Source of the DNA: Streptomyces sp. NBC_00154
GTDB taxonomy: Bacteria; Actinomycetota; Actinomycetes; Streptomycetales; Streptomycetaceae
DNA length: 64,000 bases
Reading direction: 5' to 3'
Assembly: GCF_026342835.1 (NCBI RefSeq)
Contig: NZ_JAPEMI010000001.1
Span: forward strand, 5,772,501-5,836,500
The notes under the pieces are model-generated. The model was not told the DNA's origin. It was given only the letters and a program-made list of their open reading frames with translations, and searched no databases. Positions 1 to 8,020 of this stretch are shown piece after piece. Numbering within the stretch: the first letter of the stretch is position 1; every line of letters starts with the position of its first letter. A program made the translations under genes and the position numbers.

Positions 1-117
1 CCCGCCCCGCCGCACCCCGTATCGTGGACCCACACCCCACAAAACCGCACGTCACAGCCGCTCCACCGCCGTAGCGGCCCGCACGCACCCCGTATCGCCC
101 GAGGAGCCCGCACCGCC
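1..117 (+). other. Upstream region of cysG
   Basis: A 13-base direct repeat GCACCCCGTATCG occurs at 12-24 and 85-97; otherwise only the cysG ribosome site (GAGGAG near 101-106) is visible. No riboswitch recognised. Confidence 0.35.
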
Positions 118-1374
118 ATGGCCGAGCACGCCGATCACCCCGCGTACCCCGTCGGACTGCGCCTGAGCGGGCGCCACGTCGTCGTTGTCGGCGGCGGTCA
201 GGTCGCGCAGCGCCGCCTCCCCGCACTCATCGCGGCGGGCGCCGACATCACCCTCGTATCGCCGTCCGCGACGCCGTCCGTCGAGGCGATGGCCGACGCC
301 GGTGAGATCCACTGGGAGCGCCGCCGGTACGAGGACGGGGACCTCACCGACACCTGGTACGCGCTGATCGCCTCCGACGACGCCGCCGCGAACGAGGCCG
401 CGTCCGCCGAGGCCGAGCGCACCCGCACCTGGTGCGTGCGCAGCGACAACGCCGATGCAGCCACCGCCTGGACCCCGGCCACCGGCCGCAGCGAGGGTGT
501 GACCGTCGCCGTCCTTTCCACCGACGCGCAGGGCCGCGACCCGCGCCACTCCGCTGCCGTGCGCGACGCCATCGTCGAGGGTCTGCGCGACGGCACGCTC
601 GCCGCCCCGCACCACCGCACCCGCCCCATCCCCGGTGTCTCCCTGGTCGGCGGCGGCCCCGGCGACCCCGACCTGATCACCGTGCGCGGGCGGCGCCTCC
701 TCGCCGAGGCCGATGTCGTCATCGCGGACCGGCTCGGCCCGCGCGACCTGCTCGACGAACTGCCGCCGCACGTCCAGGTGATCGACGCCGCGAAGATCCC
801 GTACGGCCGCTTCATGGCGCAGGAGGCGATCAACCAGGCGCTCATCGAGCACGCCAAGGCCGGCAAGGCCGTCGTCCGGCTCAAGGGCGGCGACCCGTTC
901 GTCTTCGGCCGGGGCATGGAGGAGGCACAGGCGCTCGCCGCCGAAGGCATCCCGTGCACCGTCGTCCCCGGCATCTCCAGCTCGATCTCCGTACCCGGCG
1001 CGGCCGGTATCCCCGTCACCCACCGCGGGGTCGCCCACGAGTTCACCGTCGTGAGCGGCCATGTCGCCCCCGACGACGAGCGCTCGCTGGTCGACTGGGC
1101 GGCCCTCGCGCAGCTGCGCGGCACCCTCGTGCTGCTGATGGCCGTGGACAAGATCGGCGCCATCGCCAAGGCCCTCATCGCTCACGGCAAGTCGCCCGGG
1201 ACACCGGTCGCCCTGATCCAGGAGGGCACCACGGCGGCGCAGCGCAGGGTCGACGCGACCCTCGCGACCGTCGGCGAACGGGCCGCGGCCGAAGAGGTCC
1301 GCCCCCCGGCCGTGATCGTCATCGGTGACGTCGTCGCGGTCGGTGCGGCCACCCTTCCGAACCCCGCCGAGTAA
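118..1374 (+). CDS. cysG: Siroheme synthase: precorrin-2 dehydrogenase / uroporphyrinogen-III C-methyltransferase fusion
   Basis: 418 residues. The N-terminal third is a Rossmann domain with GGGQVA at residues 25-30, typical of precorrin-2 dehydrogenase / sirohydrochlorin ferrochelatase. The C-terminal part is an SAM-dependent uroporphyrinogen-III methyltransferase with VGGGPGDPDL at 177-186 and LKGGDPFVFGRG at 255-266. The fused enzyme makes siroheme, the cofactor of sulfite and nitrite reductases, in the cytoplasm. At 418 residues it is shorter than the enterobacterial fusion (about 457), so the central ferrochelatase dimerisation part is reduced; its ferrochelatase activity is less certain than methylation. 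ATG at 118 follows a GAGGAG at about 101-106. The ORF could also be called cobA, since the methyltransferase half feeds cobalamin synthesis as well. Confidence 0.9.
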   Translation: MAEHADHPAYPVGLRLSGRHVVVVGGGQVAQRRLPALIAAGADITLVSPSATPSVEAMADAGEIHWERRRYEDGDLTDTWYALIASDDAAANEAASAEAERTRTWCVRSDNADAATAWTPATGRSEGVTVAVLSTDAQGRDPRHSAAVRDAIVEGLRDGTLAAPHHRTRPIPGVSLVGGGPGDPDLITVRGRRLLAEADVVIADRLGPRDLLDELPPHVQVIDAAKIPYGRFMAQEAINQALIEHAKAGKAVVRLKGGDPFVFGRGMEEAQALAAEGIPCTVVPGISSSISVPGAAGIPVTHRGVAHEFTVVSGHVAPDDERSLVDWAALAQLRGTLVLLMAVDKIGAIAKALIAHGKSPGTPVALIQEGTTAAQRRVDATLATVGERAAAEEVRPPAVIVIGDVVAVGAATLPNPAE

Positions 1375-1438
1375 CCAGCGGTAACGGATCTTCTTCCAAG
1401 CCGTTGGCACCACACACCGGACAAGGCAGTATCAACCT

Positions 1439-2257
1439 GTGGCAGATCTCATCACCGTCGACGACCCCGACGACCCGCGCCTGCGCGACTACACGGGCCT
1501 GACCGACGTCGAACTCCGGCGCAGGCGAGAGCCCGCCGAGGGCCTCTTCATCGCCGAGGGCGAGAAGGTGATCAGACGCGCCAGGCACGCCGGGTACGAG
1601 ATGCGGTCCATGCTGCTCTCGGCGAAATGGGTCGACCTGATGCGCGACGTCATCGACGAGGTCCCGGCCCCGGTCTACGCGGTCACCCCGGAGCTCGCCG
1701 AGCGCGTCACCGGCTACCACGTGCACCGTGGCGCGCTCGCCTCCATGCAGCGCAAACCACTGCCGGCGGCCGACGAACTGCTGACGACGACCCGCCGGGT
1801 CGTCGTCATGGAGTCGGTCAACGACCACACCAACATCGGCGCCATCTTCCGCAGCGCCGCCGCCCTCGGCATGGACGCGGTGCTGCTCTCCCCGGACTGC
1901 GCGGACCCGCTGTACCGGCGCTCCGTCAAGGTCTCCATGGGCGCGGTCTTCTCCGTCCCGTACGCGCGTCTCGAGAGCTGGCCCAAGGCCCTGGAGACCG
2001 TACGGGAGGCGGGCTTCAAGCTCCTGGCACTCACCCCGGACGACAAGGCCAGCAGTATCGACGAGGCGGCGCCGCACCGGATGGACAAGGTGGCGCTGAT
2101 GCTCGGGGCCGAGGGCGACGGACTGTCCACACAGGCCCTGGTCGCTGCCGACGAGTGGGTACGCATCCCGATGGCACACGGCGTCGACTCGCTGAACGTG
2201 GGCGCGGCCGCCGCCGTCGCGTTCTACGCGGTGGCCACGGGCCGCCCGCAGGACTGA
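1439..2257 (+). CDS. TrmH/SpoU-family RNA 2'-O-methyltransferase
   Basis: 272 residues starting at GTG. The C-terminal half has the three SpoU motifs: NIGAIFRSA from residue 132, LMLGAEGDGLS at 220-230, and IPMAHGVDSLNVGAAAAVAFYA near the end, which build the trefoil-knot SAM site. The N-terminal part resembles the substrate-binding domain of rRNA methyltransferases such as TsnR/TrmH. It probably methylates a ribose in rRNA or tRNA; the exact target cannot be read from sequence. It lies 64 bases after cysG on the same strand with no clear terminator, so co-transcription is possible. A TsnR-like antibiotic-resistance role is an alternative but there is no biosynthetic cluster nearby. Confidence 0.85.
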   Translation: MADLITVDDPDDPRLRDYTGLTDVELRRRREPAEGLFIAEGEKVIRRARHAGYEMRSMLLSAKWVDLMRDVIDEVPAPVYAVTPELAERVTGYHVHRGALASMQRKPLPAADELLTTTRRVVVMESVNDHTNIGAIFRSAAALGMDAVLLSPDCADPLYRRSVKVSMGAVFSVPYARLESWPKALETVREAGFKLLALTPDDKASSIDEAAPHRMDKVALMLGAEGDGLSTQALVAADEWVRIPMAHGVDSLNVGAAAAVAFYAVATGRPQD

Positions 2258-2275
2258 CCGGCTGCTTGCCGGCGC

Positions 2276-3604
2276 CTACTGCCGGGGCAGCAGGTGCTGC
2301 CCCTGATGCTGTTCCTGCACTGCTTGCTGTTCCTGCTGTTCCGGGGCCTGTGTGGCGCCCAGCCCACGGGCCGGTCCCTGGCAACCCTGCGCCGCCGCGA
2401 TCCCCAGCGCCACCAGCAGCGTCACCACGACGAAGACGACAAGACGCTGCCGCAGCAGCCGCGGGTTGGCCGGACGCCGGCCCGTCGAAGTCGTACGCGT
2501 CCCGGGCCGGGTCCCCGGACGCCCCTTCGTGCCGTTCGTCCCGTTGGTGGCCTGGGGGCGCTTGCCGGAGCGCGTGGTGTTGCGAGGCGGCTGCGGCCGC
2601 GAGCCGCCGGTACGGGGCGACGCGGTGCGCGAGGGCGCCGTCTGCTGTCCTTGCGGACGCGGCGCCGGAGCGCTCGCCGCACGCCGGGTCTGCTGTTCGG
2701 TGTACGGGCCGTCGAGCCGCCCGGTCGGCCGGTCCAGCTCCTGCGCCGAGCGCTGCACGGGCGGCCGGCTCTCGTGCAGCCCCTGCGCCTCGCGGGCCGC
2801 GATCTCCTTGAGCCGCATGGAGAGTTGAAGCGTGCTCGGCCGCTCCTCCGGATCCTTCGCCAGACAGGCGCTCACCAGCGGGGCCAGCGCGTCGTGCACG
2901 TCGTACAACTGCGGTTCCTCGTGCACCACGCGGTACAGCATCACCTCGGAACTGCCGTGCCCGAAAGGCGAGTCGGCCATCGCCGCGTACGCCAGCGTGG
3001 CACCGAGCGAGAACACGTCCGTCGCGGGCGTGACCGCCGCGCCCCGCACCTGCTCGGGCGCCAGGAACCCGGGCGAGCCGACGGCCGTACCGACGTGCGT
3101 GAGCGTGCTCGCCCCGGTCGCCCAGGCGATCCCGAAATCGATGATCCGGGGGCCCTTGGGGGAGAGGAGGATGTTCGACGGCTTCAGATCACGGTGGACG
3201 ACACCGGCCTCGTGCACCGCCACCAGCCCCTCGGAGAGCGCCGCCCCGATCGACGCCACCTCGGCCGCCGACAGCGGACCCTCCTCGGCCACCTTGTCGT
3301 GCAGTGAGGGGCCGGGGACGTACTGCGTGGCGAACCACGGTCGGTCCGCCTCCAGATCGGCCGCCACCAGACGTGCCGTACAGCCCCCGCGGATCCGCCG
3401 CGCCGCCGACACCTCGCGCGCGAAACGCGAACGGAACTCCTGGTCCTCGGCGAGATCCGGGCGGATCACCTTGAGCGCCACCCGCTGGCCGCGCCGGTCC
3501 GAACCCAGATAGACGACACCCATGCCGCCCGCTCCGAGTCGTCTGTGCAGCCTGAACGAGCCGACGACACGCGGGTCCTCGCGCCGGAGCCGCATCATCG
3601 CCAT
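2276..3604 (-). CDS. Membrane-anchored Ser/Thr protein kinase with Gln-rich extracytoplasmic tail
   Basis: 442 residues. Kinase domain about 17-270: glycine loop GAGGMG at 24-29, catalytic K45, HRD at 137-139 (VVHRDLKPSN), DFG at 156-158 and APE at 182-184, so all catalytic residues are present. A long Arg/Pro/Thr-rich juxtamembrane linker follows, then one membrane helix at about 386-406 and a 36-residue tail rich in Gln and Glu. There are no PASTA repeats. ATG at 3604 was chosen because the kinase fold starts directly after it; an in-frame extension to 3853 has no homologous character. It is divergent from the small gene at 3810. Ligand and substrates are unknown. Confidence 0.88.
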   Translation of the reverse strand: MAMMRLRREDPRVVGSFRLHRRLGAGGMGVVYLGSDRRGQRVALKVIRPDLAEDQEFRSRFAREVSAARRIRGGCTARLVAADLEADRPWFATQYVPGPSLHDKVAEEGPLSAAEVASIGAALSEGLVAVHEAGVVHRDLKPSNILLSPKGPRIIDFGIAWATGASTLTHVGTAVGSPGFLAPEQVRGAAVTPATDVFSLGATLAYAAMADSPFGHGSSEVMLYRVVHEEPQLYDVHDALAPLVSACLAKDPEERPSTLQLSMRLKEIAAREAQGLHESRPPVQRSAQELDRPTGRLDGPYTEQQTRRAASAPAPRPQGQQTAPSRTASPRTGGSRPQPPRNTTRSGKRPQATNGTNGTKGRPGTRPGTRTTSTGRRPANPRLLRQRLVVFVVVTLLVALGIAAAQGCQGPARGLGATQAPEQQEQQAVQEQHQGQHLLPRQ

Positions 3605-3809
3605 GTCTGCCCATCCCCGCTGCCTGGTCCGCCTGACGTGGCACAGCTTACGGACCCGTGGCCCGGCGCGCTCAGAGGCCGCGCCCTCGCCCGCACATCG
3701 ATTGTCAGTGCCGGGTGGGAAACTTGAAGGGTGGTCAGGGGGCCGCGGATCCACGCTCCCCGGCCCGTGCGAGATCTCAAAGGTCCGTCGCAGAAGGGGG
3801 ATTGGATCA

Positions 3810-4067
3810 GTGAAGGGCGATCGAGTCGAGATAGTCGTGGACGCCGGGGACACGACGCGTACCTACGAAGTGGTGGCCGGCAGAGCCGGTCGCCGGGTGG
3901 AGACGGCCGTCCGCCGAGGGGTGGTCGAAGTGAGTGAAGTCACTCGCAACGGCTCCGTGGTCCGCACCGCCCGCTTCATGGCGGCCAGGGTGCTCGCCCT
4001 GGTCGAACAACCGGTCCCCCGGGAGGACGCATCCGAGCGCCCCCTCCGGGAAGACCCCAAGGTCTAG
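3810..4067 (+). CDS. Small hypothetical protein (85 aa)
   Basis: Starts at GTG 3810 behind an AAGGGGG ribosome site at about 3794-3800. The product begins with a short beta-rich stretch (VKGDRVEIVVDAGDTTRTYEV) followed by a basic region and a helical VARTARFMAARVLALVEQ-like segment (actual residues around 50-65), ending in an acidic/basic tail. No domain recognised. It is divergently transcribed from the Ser/Thr kinase, sharing a roughly 205-base intergenic region, so they may be co-regulated. Codon usage matches the neighbours, supporting a real gene rather than a shadow ORF. Confidence 0.65.
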   Translation: MKGDRVEIVVDAGDTTRTYEVVAGRAGRRVETAVRRGVVEVSEVTRNGSVVRTARFMAARVLALVEQPVPREDASERPLREDPKV

Positions 4068-4256
4068 TGCCCGATCTCCACCCAGGGGAGTACGCCGAGC
4101 ACCGACGGCTCATCCTCCGGGAGGCCCGGCATTCGATACGCGGGCATGACGACCTGCGCCTCGGCCGTCCCTAATGTTGAAGTCGAGCGGCGGGCGTTGC
4201 ACTCGTCCCCCGAGGTCAGATGCCCGCCGCTCCCACAACAGGTCAGGAGAGGAACC

Positions 4257-4466
4257 ATGGCGGACACGGCAGTACGGACGATGATCCGTACGCAGGGGCG
4301 CAGGGCACATGCCGCGTTCGGCAGCCGCCCGTCGTCCGGTACGCGCCACCCGCTGGTGGCGACGGCCATGGTTCTTCCTCTGGCGGCCCTGCTCGTAGTC
4401 GTCTTCGGCGGCTGGGACGCAGTGGTCACACAGGCGTCGTCCGTGGGTGTGATGCTGGGGCGCTGA
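4257..4466 (+). CDS. Small single-pass membrane protein (69 aa)
   Basis: ATG at 4257 is preceded by a strong AGGAGAGGA site at about 4245-4253. The protein has a basic N terminus (residues 1-35) and one hydrophobic helix near residues 35-55 (HPLVATAMVLPLAALLVVVFGGW), then a short C-terminal tail. No family recognised. Topology by the positive-inside rule would put the N terminus in the cytoplasm. An upstream in-frame ATG at 4146 lacks a ribosome site and was rejected. A hairpin terminator follows at 4555-4584. Confidence 0.6.
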   Translation: MADTAVRTMIRTQGRRAHAAFGSRPSSGTRHPLVATAMVLPLAALLVVVFGGWDAVVTQASSVGVMLGR

Positions 4467-4554
4467 GCGGCGCCCCGGGTCCGGAAGAGCGGTCCGGACC
4501 GGGACATCGGGCCAACAGCCCCGTGGGGACGGGGGTGCGGCGGACGGCAGCGTT

Positions 4555-4584
4555 TGTCCGGTCAGCTGGGGAGCTGACCGGACA
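4555..4584 (+). terminator. Hairpin terminator after small membrane gene
   Basis: A perfect 13-bp stem (TGTCCGGTCAGCT / AGCTGACCGGACA) with a GGGG loop. No T run follows, which is usual in Streptomyces. It lies in the 276-base gap 4467-4742, in which I see no other feature besides the start region of the next gene. Confidence 0.7.
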
Positions 4585-4742
4585 TCGCGCTTTCCGGGGT
4601 CCCTCGCGCCCGGCCGCCGCGCCCCCGGCCGCGGCACTGCCCGGAGGCACTCGGCGCCGCATCACGGCGTGCGCGGCGGCGCGTACGCTCATCGGCGGGC
4701 CCGGGCGGAACCGGGCCGCACCTGCTGCCACCGGGGGAGACC

Positions 4743-5750
4743 GTGACCACCGCAGTCGTCCGTGCGCTGGGCGCCCTCGCTCATGACGCGGCCCACCCGC
4801 CCACGGGTGCCGAGGCGCCGTGCACCTGCCCGGCACCGACCGTGCTCGCGGACCGCGCCGACGGCACAGTCGTCCGCAGCGGTCCGGTGGTCGCGAAGGC
4901 CCACGCCCCGGACACCGACACCACGGCCCTGGCCGCCCGCCTCGCCCTCGCCGCGTCCCCCGCGCTGACCGGCATCCTCCTGCCACCCGTGCCCCGGCCC
5001 ACCGGGCCCGCCGGGCCCGACGCCCCCAACGCCACGGTGCACGGCCGCTCCGTGACCCTGTGGCCGCACGGCGAACCCGTCGACCCCGCAGACCCCGACG
5101 CCGCCCCCTGGGAAGAGGCAGCCGTCCTCCTGGCCCGGCTCCACCGCACCGCACCACCGACCCCGCCCCGGGCCGTGCGGCGGGCGTTCCCCGCGATGCG
5201 CGGCCCCGCGAAGGCCGCCCTCGCCGTGGCCCGGATGTGCCGGGCCAGGCCCGGCGACCCGGCCACCGCCCCCGTACGCGAAGCATGGCGGCGGCTGCCC
5301 GCCTGGGCCCGCGACGAGGACGTCGCACCCCCGAACCGCTCGCGCTTCCTCTGCCATGGCGATCTGCATCTCGGCCAGCTCGTCCGCCACCCCGCCCCGC
5401 ACGGCCCCTGGCTGCTGATCGACGTCGACGACCTGGGCCTCGGTGACCCCGCCTGGGACCTCGCGCGCCCCGCTGCCTGGTACGCGGCCGGGCTGCTGTC
5501 TCCCGACGTCTGGCTGCGCTTCCTGGACGCCTACCGGGCGGCCGGCGGGCCGGCCGTACGCGCCGACGGCGACCCCTGGCCCGACCTGGACGTCCCGGCC
5601 CGCGCCCTGACGGTGCAGACCGCCGCGCTGGCGTTCGCCAAGTCCGCCGCGGAGGGGAGAACTCCGGATGAAGTGGAACAGATGATGATCGACGCCTGTG
5701 CCCGAATTGCGTCCCTCCCGCACGAGTTGGCCGCCGAACACTCGTCGTAG
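4743..5750 (+). CDS. APH-family phosphotransferase
   Basis: 335 residues from GTG 4743, behind GGGGGAGA at about 4731-4740. The C-terminal half has the phosphotransferase Brenner motif FLCHGDLHLGQLV, followed by LLIDVDDLGLGDPAWDLARPAAWY, matching the catalytic loop and metal-binding loop of the aminoglycoside phosphotransferase / kinase-like fold. The N-terminal lobe is Pro/Ala-rich but keeps the KAHAP strand that would hold the ATP-binding lysine. The small-molecule substrate is unknown; despite the family name there is no reason to call it antibiotic resistance. It stands alone, followed by a small zinc-finger gene 67 bases downstream. Confidence 0.8.
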   Translation: MTTAVVRALGALAHDAAHPPTGAEAPCTCPAPTVLADRADGTVVRSGPVVAKAHAPDTDTTALAARLALAASPALTGILLPPVPRPTGPAGPDAPNATVHGRSVTLWPHGEPVDPADPDAAPWEEAAVLLARLHRTAPPTPPRAVRRAFPAMRGPAKAALAVARMCRARPGDPATAPVREAWRRLPAWARDEDVAPPNRSRFLCHGDLHLGQLVRHPAPHGPWLLIDVDDLGLGDPAWDLARPAAWYAAGLLSPDVWLRFLDAYRAAGGPAVRADGDPWPDLDVPARALTVQTAALAFAKSAAEGRTPDEVEQMMIDACARIASLPHELAAEHSS

Positions 5751-5817
5751 GGTGAACCGATCGTCTCCGGGCATGAATTCCGGGACGGCGAACCGACGGC
5801 GAGGAGCTGAGCCGACC

Positions 5818-6102
5818 ATGCAGTGTCCCAAGTGCCACGCGCAGATGCAGACATACAACCGCAATGGCATCCAGATCGAGCAGTGCAGCGGCTGCCGGGG
5901 GATATTCCTCGACTACGGCGAGCTGGAGTCCCTGACCCGCATCGAGGCGCAGTGGACGCAGCAGGCGCCGCCCGTGCCGCCGGCCCCTCAGGCCTACCCG
6001 GCCGCACCCGCCCCCGCCTGGGGCGCTCCGCAGCACCACGGCGGCCACCACGGCGGTCACCACCGGCACAAGAGCTTCGGCCACATGCTCTTCTCGTCCT
6101 GA
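5818..6102 (+). CDS. TFIIB-type zinc-ribbon small protein (94 aa)
   Basis: The product opens with MQCPKCHAQMQTYNRNGIQI and continues EQCSGCRGIFLDYGELE, giving two CxxC pairs (C3/C6 and about C25/C28) typical of the zf-TFIIB family of small bacterial zinc-ribbon proteins. The second half is Pro/Ala-rich and ends in a His/Gly run (HHGGHHGGHHRH), which could add metal binding. The start is the ATG at 5818, with GAGGAG about 15 bases upstream. Function in the family is not established. A hairpin at 6118-6154 ends the unit. Confidence 0.75.
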   Translation: MQCPKCHAQMQTYNRNGIQIEQCSGCRGIFLDYGELESLTRIEAQWTQQAPPVPPAPQAYPAAPAPAWGAPQHHGGHHGGHHRHKSFGHMLFSS

Positions 6103-6117
6103 TCGGGCCGACGCCAT

Positions 6118-6154
6118 GCTGCGGGCCCGGACGCACGGTGTCCGGGCCCGCAGC
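6118..6154 (+). terminator. Hairpin terminator after zinc-ribbon gene
   Basis: A 15-bp stem around CTGCGGGCCCGGAC / GTCCGGGCCCGCAG with a 7-base loop, 15 bases after the stop of the zinc-ribbon gene. Confidence 0.75.
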
Positions 6155-6247
6155 GCGCACGGTCCGGCCCGGCCGTAGTGCATACCGTCGACAAAGTTGT
6201 GTCGGACATCTAGGCACCGACATGGTTGATCCTTAAAGTTCCGGCCC

Positions 6248-7594
6248 ATGACCTTCCTCGACAGGTCCCGGACCGTCGCGCCACCCGGCTGGAGCCGCTG
6301 GCTAGTCCCGCCCGCCGCTCTCGCGGTGCATCTCTCGATCGGGCAGGCCTATGCCTGGAGCGTGTTCAAGCCCCCGCTCGAGTCGGCTCTCGGCCTTTCC
6401 GGTACCGCCAGCGCCCTTCCCTTCCAACTCGCCATCGTCATGCTCGGCCTCTCCGCGGCCTTCGGCGGCACCCTCGTCGAACGCAACGGGCCGCGCTGGG
6501 CGATGTTCGTCTCCCTCGTCTGCTTCTCCTCGGGCTTCCTCGTCGCCGCCCTCGGCGTTGCCACCGATCAGTTCTGGCTGGTCGTCCTCGGTTACGGCTT
6601 CATCGGCGGTATTGGACTCGGCATCGGCTACATCTCGCCGGTCTCCACGCTCATCAAGTGGTTCCCCGATCGCCCCGGCATGGCCACCGGCATCGCCATC
6701 ATGGGCTTCGGCGGCGGAGCGCTGATCGCCTCGCCCTGGTCGACCGGGATGCTCGAAGCCTTCGGTACCGACAGCGCGGGAATCGCCACTGCTTTCCTGG
6801 TCCACGGTCTCGCCTACGCCGGTTTCATGGCGCTCGGCGTCCTCCTTGTCCGGGTGCCGCCGGACGGCTGGCTCCCGGCCGGCCACCGGTCGGAGGCGGC
6901 GCCCCGCCGCCTCGTCACCACGGCTCAGGTGTCCGCCCGCAACGCGCTGCGGACACCGCAGTTCTGGTGTCTGTGGGTGGTGCTCTGCATGAACGTCACC
7001 GCGGGCATCGGCATTCTGGAGAAGGCCGCTCCGATGATCTCGGACTTCTTCACGGGCACCTCGGCCCCGGTCACGGTCTCCGCCGCGGCAGGCTTCGTCG
7101 CCCTGCTCTCCCTGGCCAACATGACCGGCCGGCTCCTGTGGTCCTCGACCTCGGACCTCATCGGCCGCAAGAACATGTACCGCATCTACCTGGGTGTCGG
7201 CGCGCTGATGTACCTCACGATCGTCCAGTTCGGCAGCTCCAAGCCGCTCTTCATCTGCTGCGCGCTGGTGATTCTCTCGTTCTACGGAGGCGGATTCGCC
7301 ACGATCCCCGCCTATCTGCAGGACCTCTTCGGCACGTATCAGGTCGGCGCCATCCACGGCCGGCTGCTGACTGCCTGGTCCACCGCCGGCGTCCTCGGCC
7401 CGCTGATCGTCAACTGGGTGGCGGACGCGGGTGAGCGGGCGGGCCGCAGCGGGTCCGACCTGTACACGACATCACTGACGATCATGATCGGACTGCTGAT
7501 CGTCGGCTTCGCCGCCAACGAGCTCGTACGCCCCGTCCACCCACGCTTCCACGAGGCAGCGGAGAGGAAGACCCGTGCACACCAGCAGTCGTAG
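6248..7594 (+). CDS. OFA-family MFS transporter (oxalate/formate-antiporter-like)
   Basis: 448 residues with about 12 hydrophobic helices. The start region (SIGQAYAWSVFKPPLES) and the GWSRWLVPPAALAVHLSIG opening are characteristic of the oxalate/formate antiporter (OFA) branch of the major facilitator superfamily. It sits in the cytoplasmic membrane and likely exchanges or imports small organic acids; the substrate is not determined. A 38-codon gene overlaps its 3' end by 20 bases. The 145-base upstream gap has an imperfect inverted repeat TGTCGG...CCGACA at about 6203-6222 which may be regulatory. No metabolic partner (for example oxalyl-CoA decarboxylase) is adjacent. Confidence 0.85.
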   Translation: MTFLDRSRTVAPPGWSRWLVPPAALAVHLSIGQAYAWSVFKPPLESALGLSGTASALPFQLAIVMLGLSAAFGGTLVERNGPRWAMFVSLVCFSSGFLVAALGVATDQFWLVVLGYGFIGGIGLGIGYISPVSTLIKWFPDRPGMATGIAIMGFGGGALIASPWSTGMLEAFGTDSAGIATAFLVHGLAYAGFMALGVLLVRVPPDGWLPAGHRSEAAPRRLVTTAQVSARNALRTPQFWCLWVVLCMNVTAGIGILEKAAPMISDFFTGTSAPVTVSAAAGFVALLSLANMTGRLLWSSTSDLIGRKNMYRIYLGVGALMYLTIVQFGSSKPLFICCALVILSFYGGGFATIPAYLQDLFGTYQVGAIHGRLLTAWSTAGVLGPLIVNWVADAGERAGRSGSDLYTTSLTIMIGLLIVGFAANELVRPVHPRFHEAAERKTRAHQQS

Positions 7595-7691
7595 AACACT
7601 CACTGCCGTGGTCTGGCTCTGGGTCGCCCTGCCGTTCGCCTACGGGCTGTACGAACTGATCCGTAAGGCCACCCAACTCTTCACCGGCTGA
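7575..7691 (+). CDS. 38-aa MFS transporter-associated microprotein
   Basis: A GTG at 7575 follows GGAGAGGAAG at 7561-7570 with ideal spacing, inside the last codons of the OFA transporter gene in another frame. The product starts VHTSSRRTLTAVVWLWVALP and continues through FAYGLYELIRKATQLFTG: a basic N terminus and one membrane helix. Such tiny single-helix proteins directly behind OFA-type transporters are known in annotation as an MFS transporter small subunit; its function is unproven. Translational coupling by the 20-base overlap suggests matched production with the carrier and a possible membrane complex. It ends 32 bases before a bidirectional terminator. Confidence 0.75.
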   Translation: MHTSSRRTLTAVVWLWVALPFAYGLYELIRKATQLFTG

Positions 7692-7722
7692 CCCCGGTCG
7701 GTCGAGCCCACCGCGGAAACGA

Positions 7723-7756
7723 CGAAGCCCCGGTCGTCGAGACGACCGGGGCTTCG
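7723..7756. terminator. Bidirectional hairpin terminator between MFS genes and tRNA cluster
   Basis: A 16-bp perfect stem (CGAAGCCCCGGTCGTC / GACGACCGGGGCTTCG) with a two-base nominal loop, between the plus-strand transporter unit and the minus-strand tRNA genes. It can stop both convergent units. Confidence 0.8.
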
Positions 7757-7758
7757 GC

Positions 7759-7833
7759 TGGTGCGCGATACTGGGATTGAACCAGTGACCTCTTCCGTGT
7801 CAGGGAAGCGCTCTCCCGCTGAGCTAATCGCGC
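7759..7833 (-). tRNA. tRNA-Val (GAC), copy 1, CCA encoded
   Basis: Read on the minus strand: acceptor GCGCGAT pairs with ATCGCGC, D arm GCTCAGCGGGAGAGC, anticodon stem-loop CTTCC-CTGACAC-GGAAG giving anticodon GAC, and T arm ACTGGTTCAATCCCAGT. Discriminator A at 7762. The next three bases (7761-7759) read CCA, so the 3' end is genomically encoded in this copy only. Confidence 0.95.
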
Positions 7834-7856
7834 AGGGTGAACCTGCGTGTACAGCG

Positions 7857-7928
7857 TGCGCGATACTGGGATTGAACCAGTGACCTCTTCCGTGTCAGGG
7901 AAGCGCTCTCCCGCTGAGCTAATCGCGC
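7857..7928 (-). tRNA. tRNA-Val (GAC), copy 2
   Basis: Identical to copy 1 over the 72-base body, including the GCGCGAT/ATCGCGC acceptor stem and GAC anticodon, but CGC follows the discriminator instead of CCA, so the end must be added by the CCA enzyme. Confidence 0.95.
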
Positions 7929-7947
7929 GGGGATCCTTGCGGACCAG

Positions 7948-8019
7948 TGGACGATACTGGGATTGAACCAGTGACCTCTTCCGTGTCAGGGAAGCGCTCT
8001 CCCGCTGAGCTAATCGTCC
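7948..8019 (-). tRNA. tRNA-Val (GAC), copy 3 with altered acceptor stem
   Basis: Same body and GAC anticodon as copies 1 and 2, but the acceptor stem is GGACGAT/ATCGTCC: pairs 2 and 3 have both changed with compensation. No encoded CCA. Confidence 0.95.
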
Positions 8020-8020
8020 T

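Noticed and set aside
1..117. Cobalamin riboswitch before cysG
   Set aside because: The available 117 bases show no B12-box or other riboswitch core; the window does not extend further upstream.
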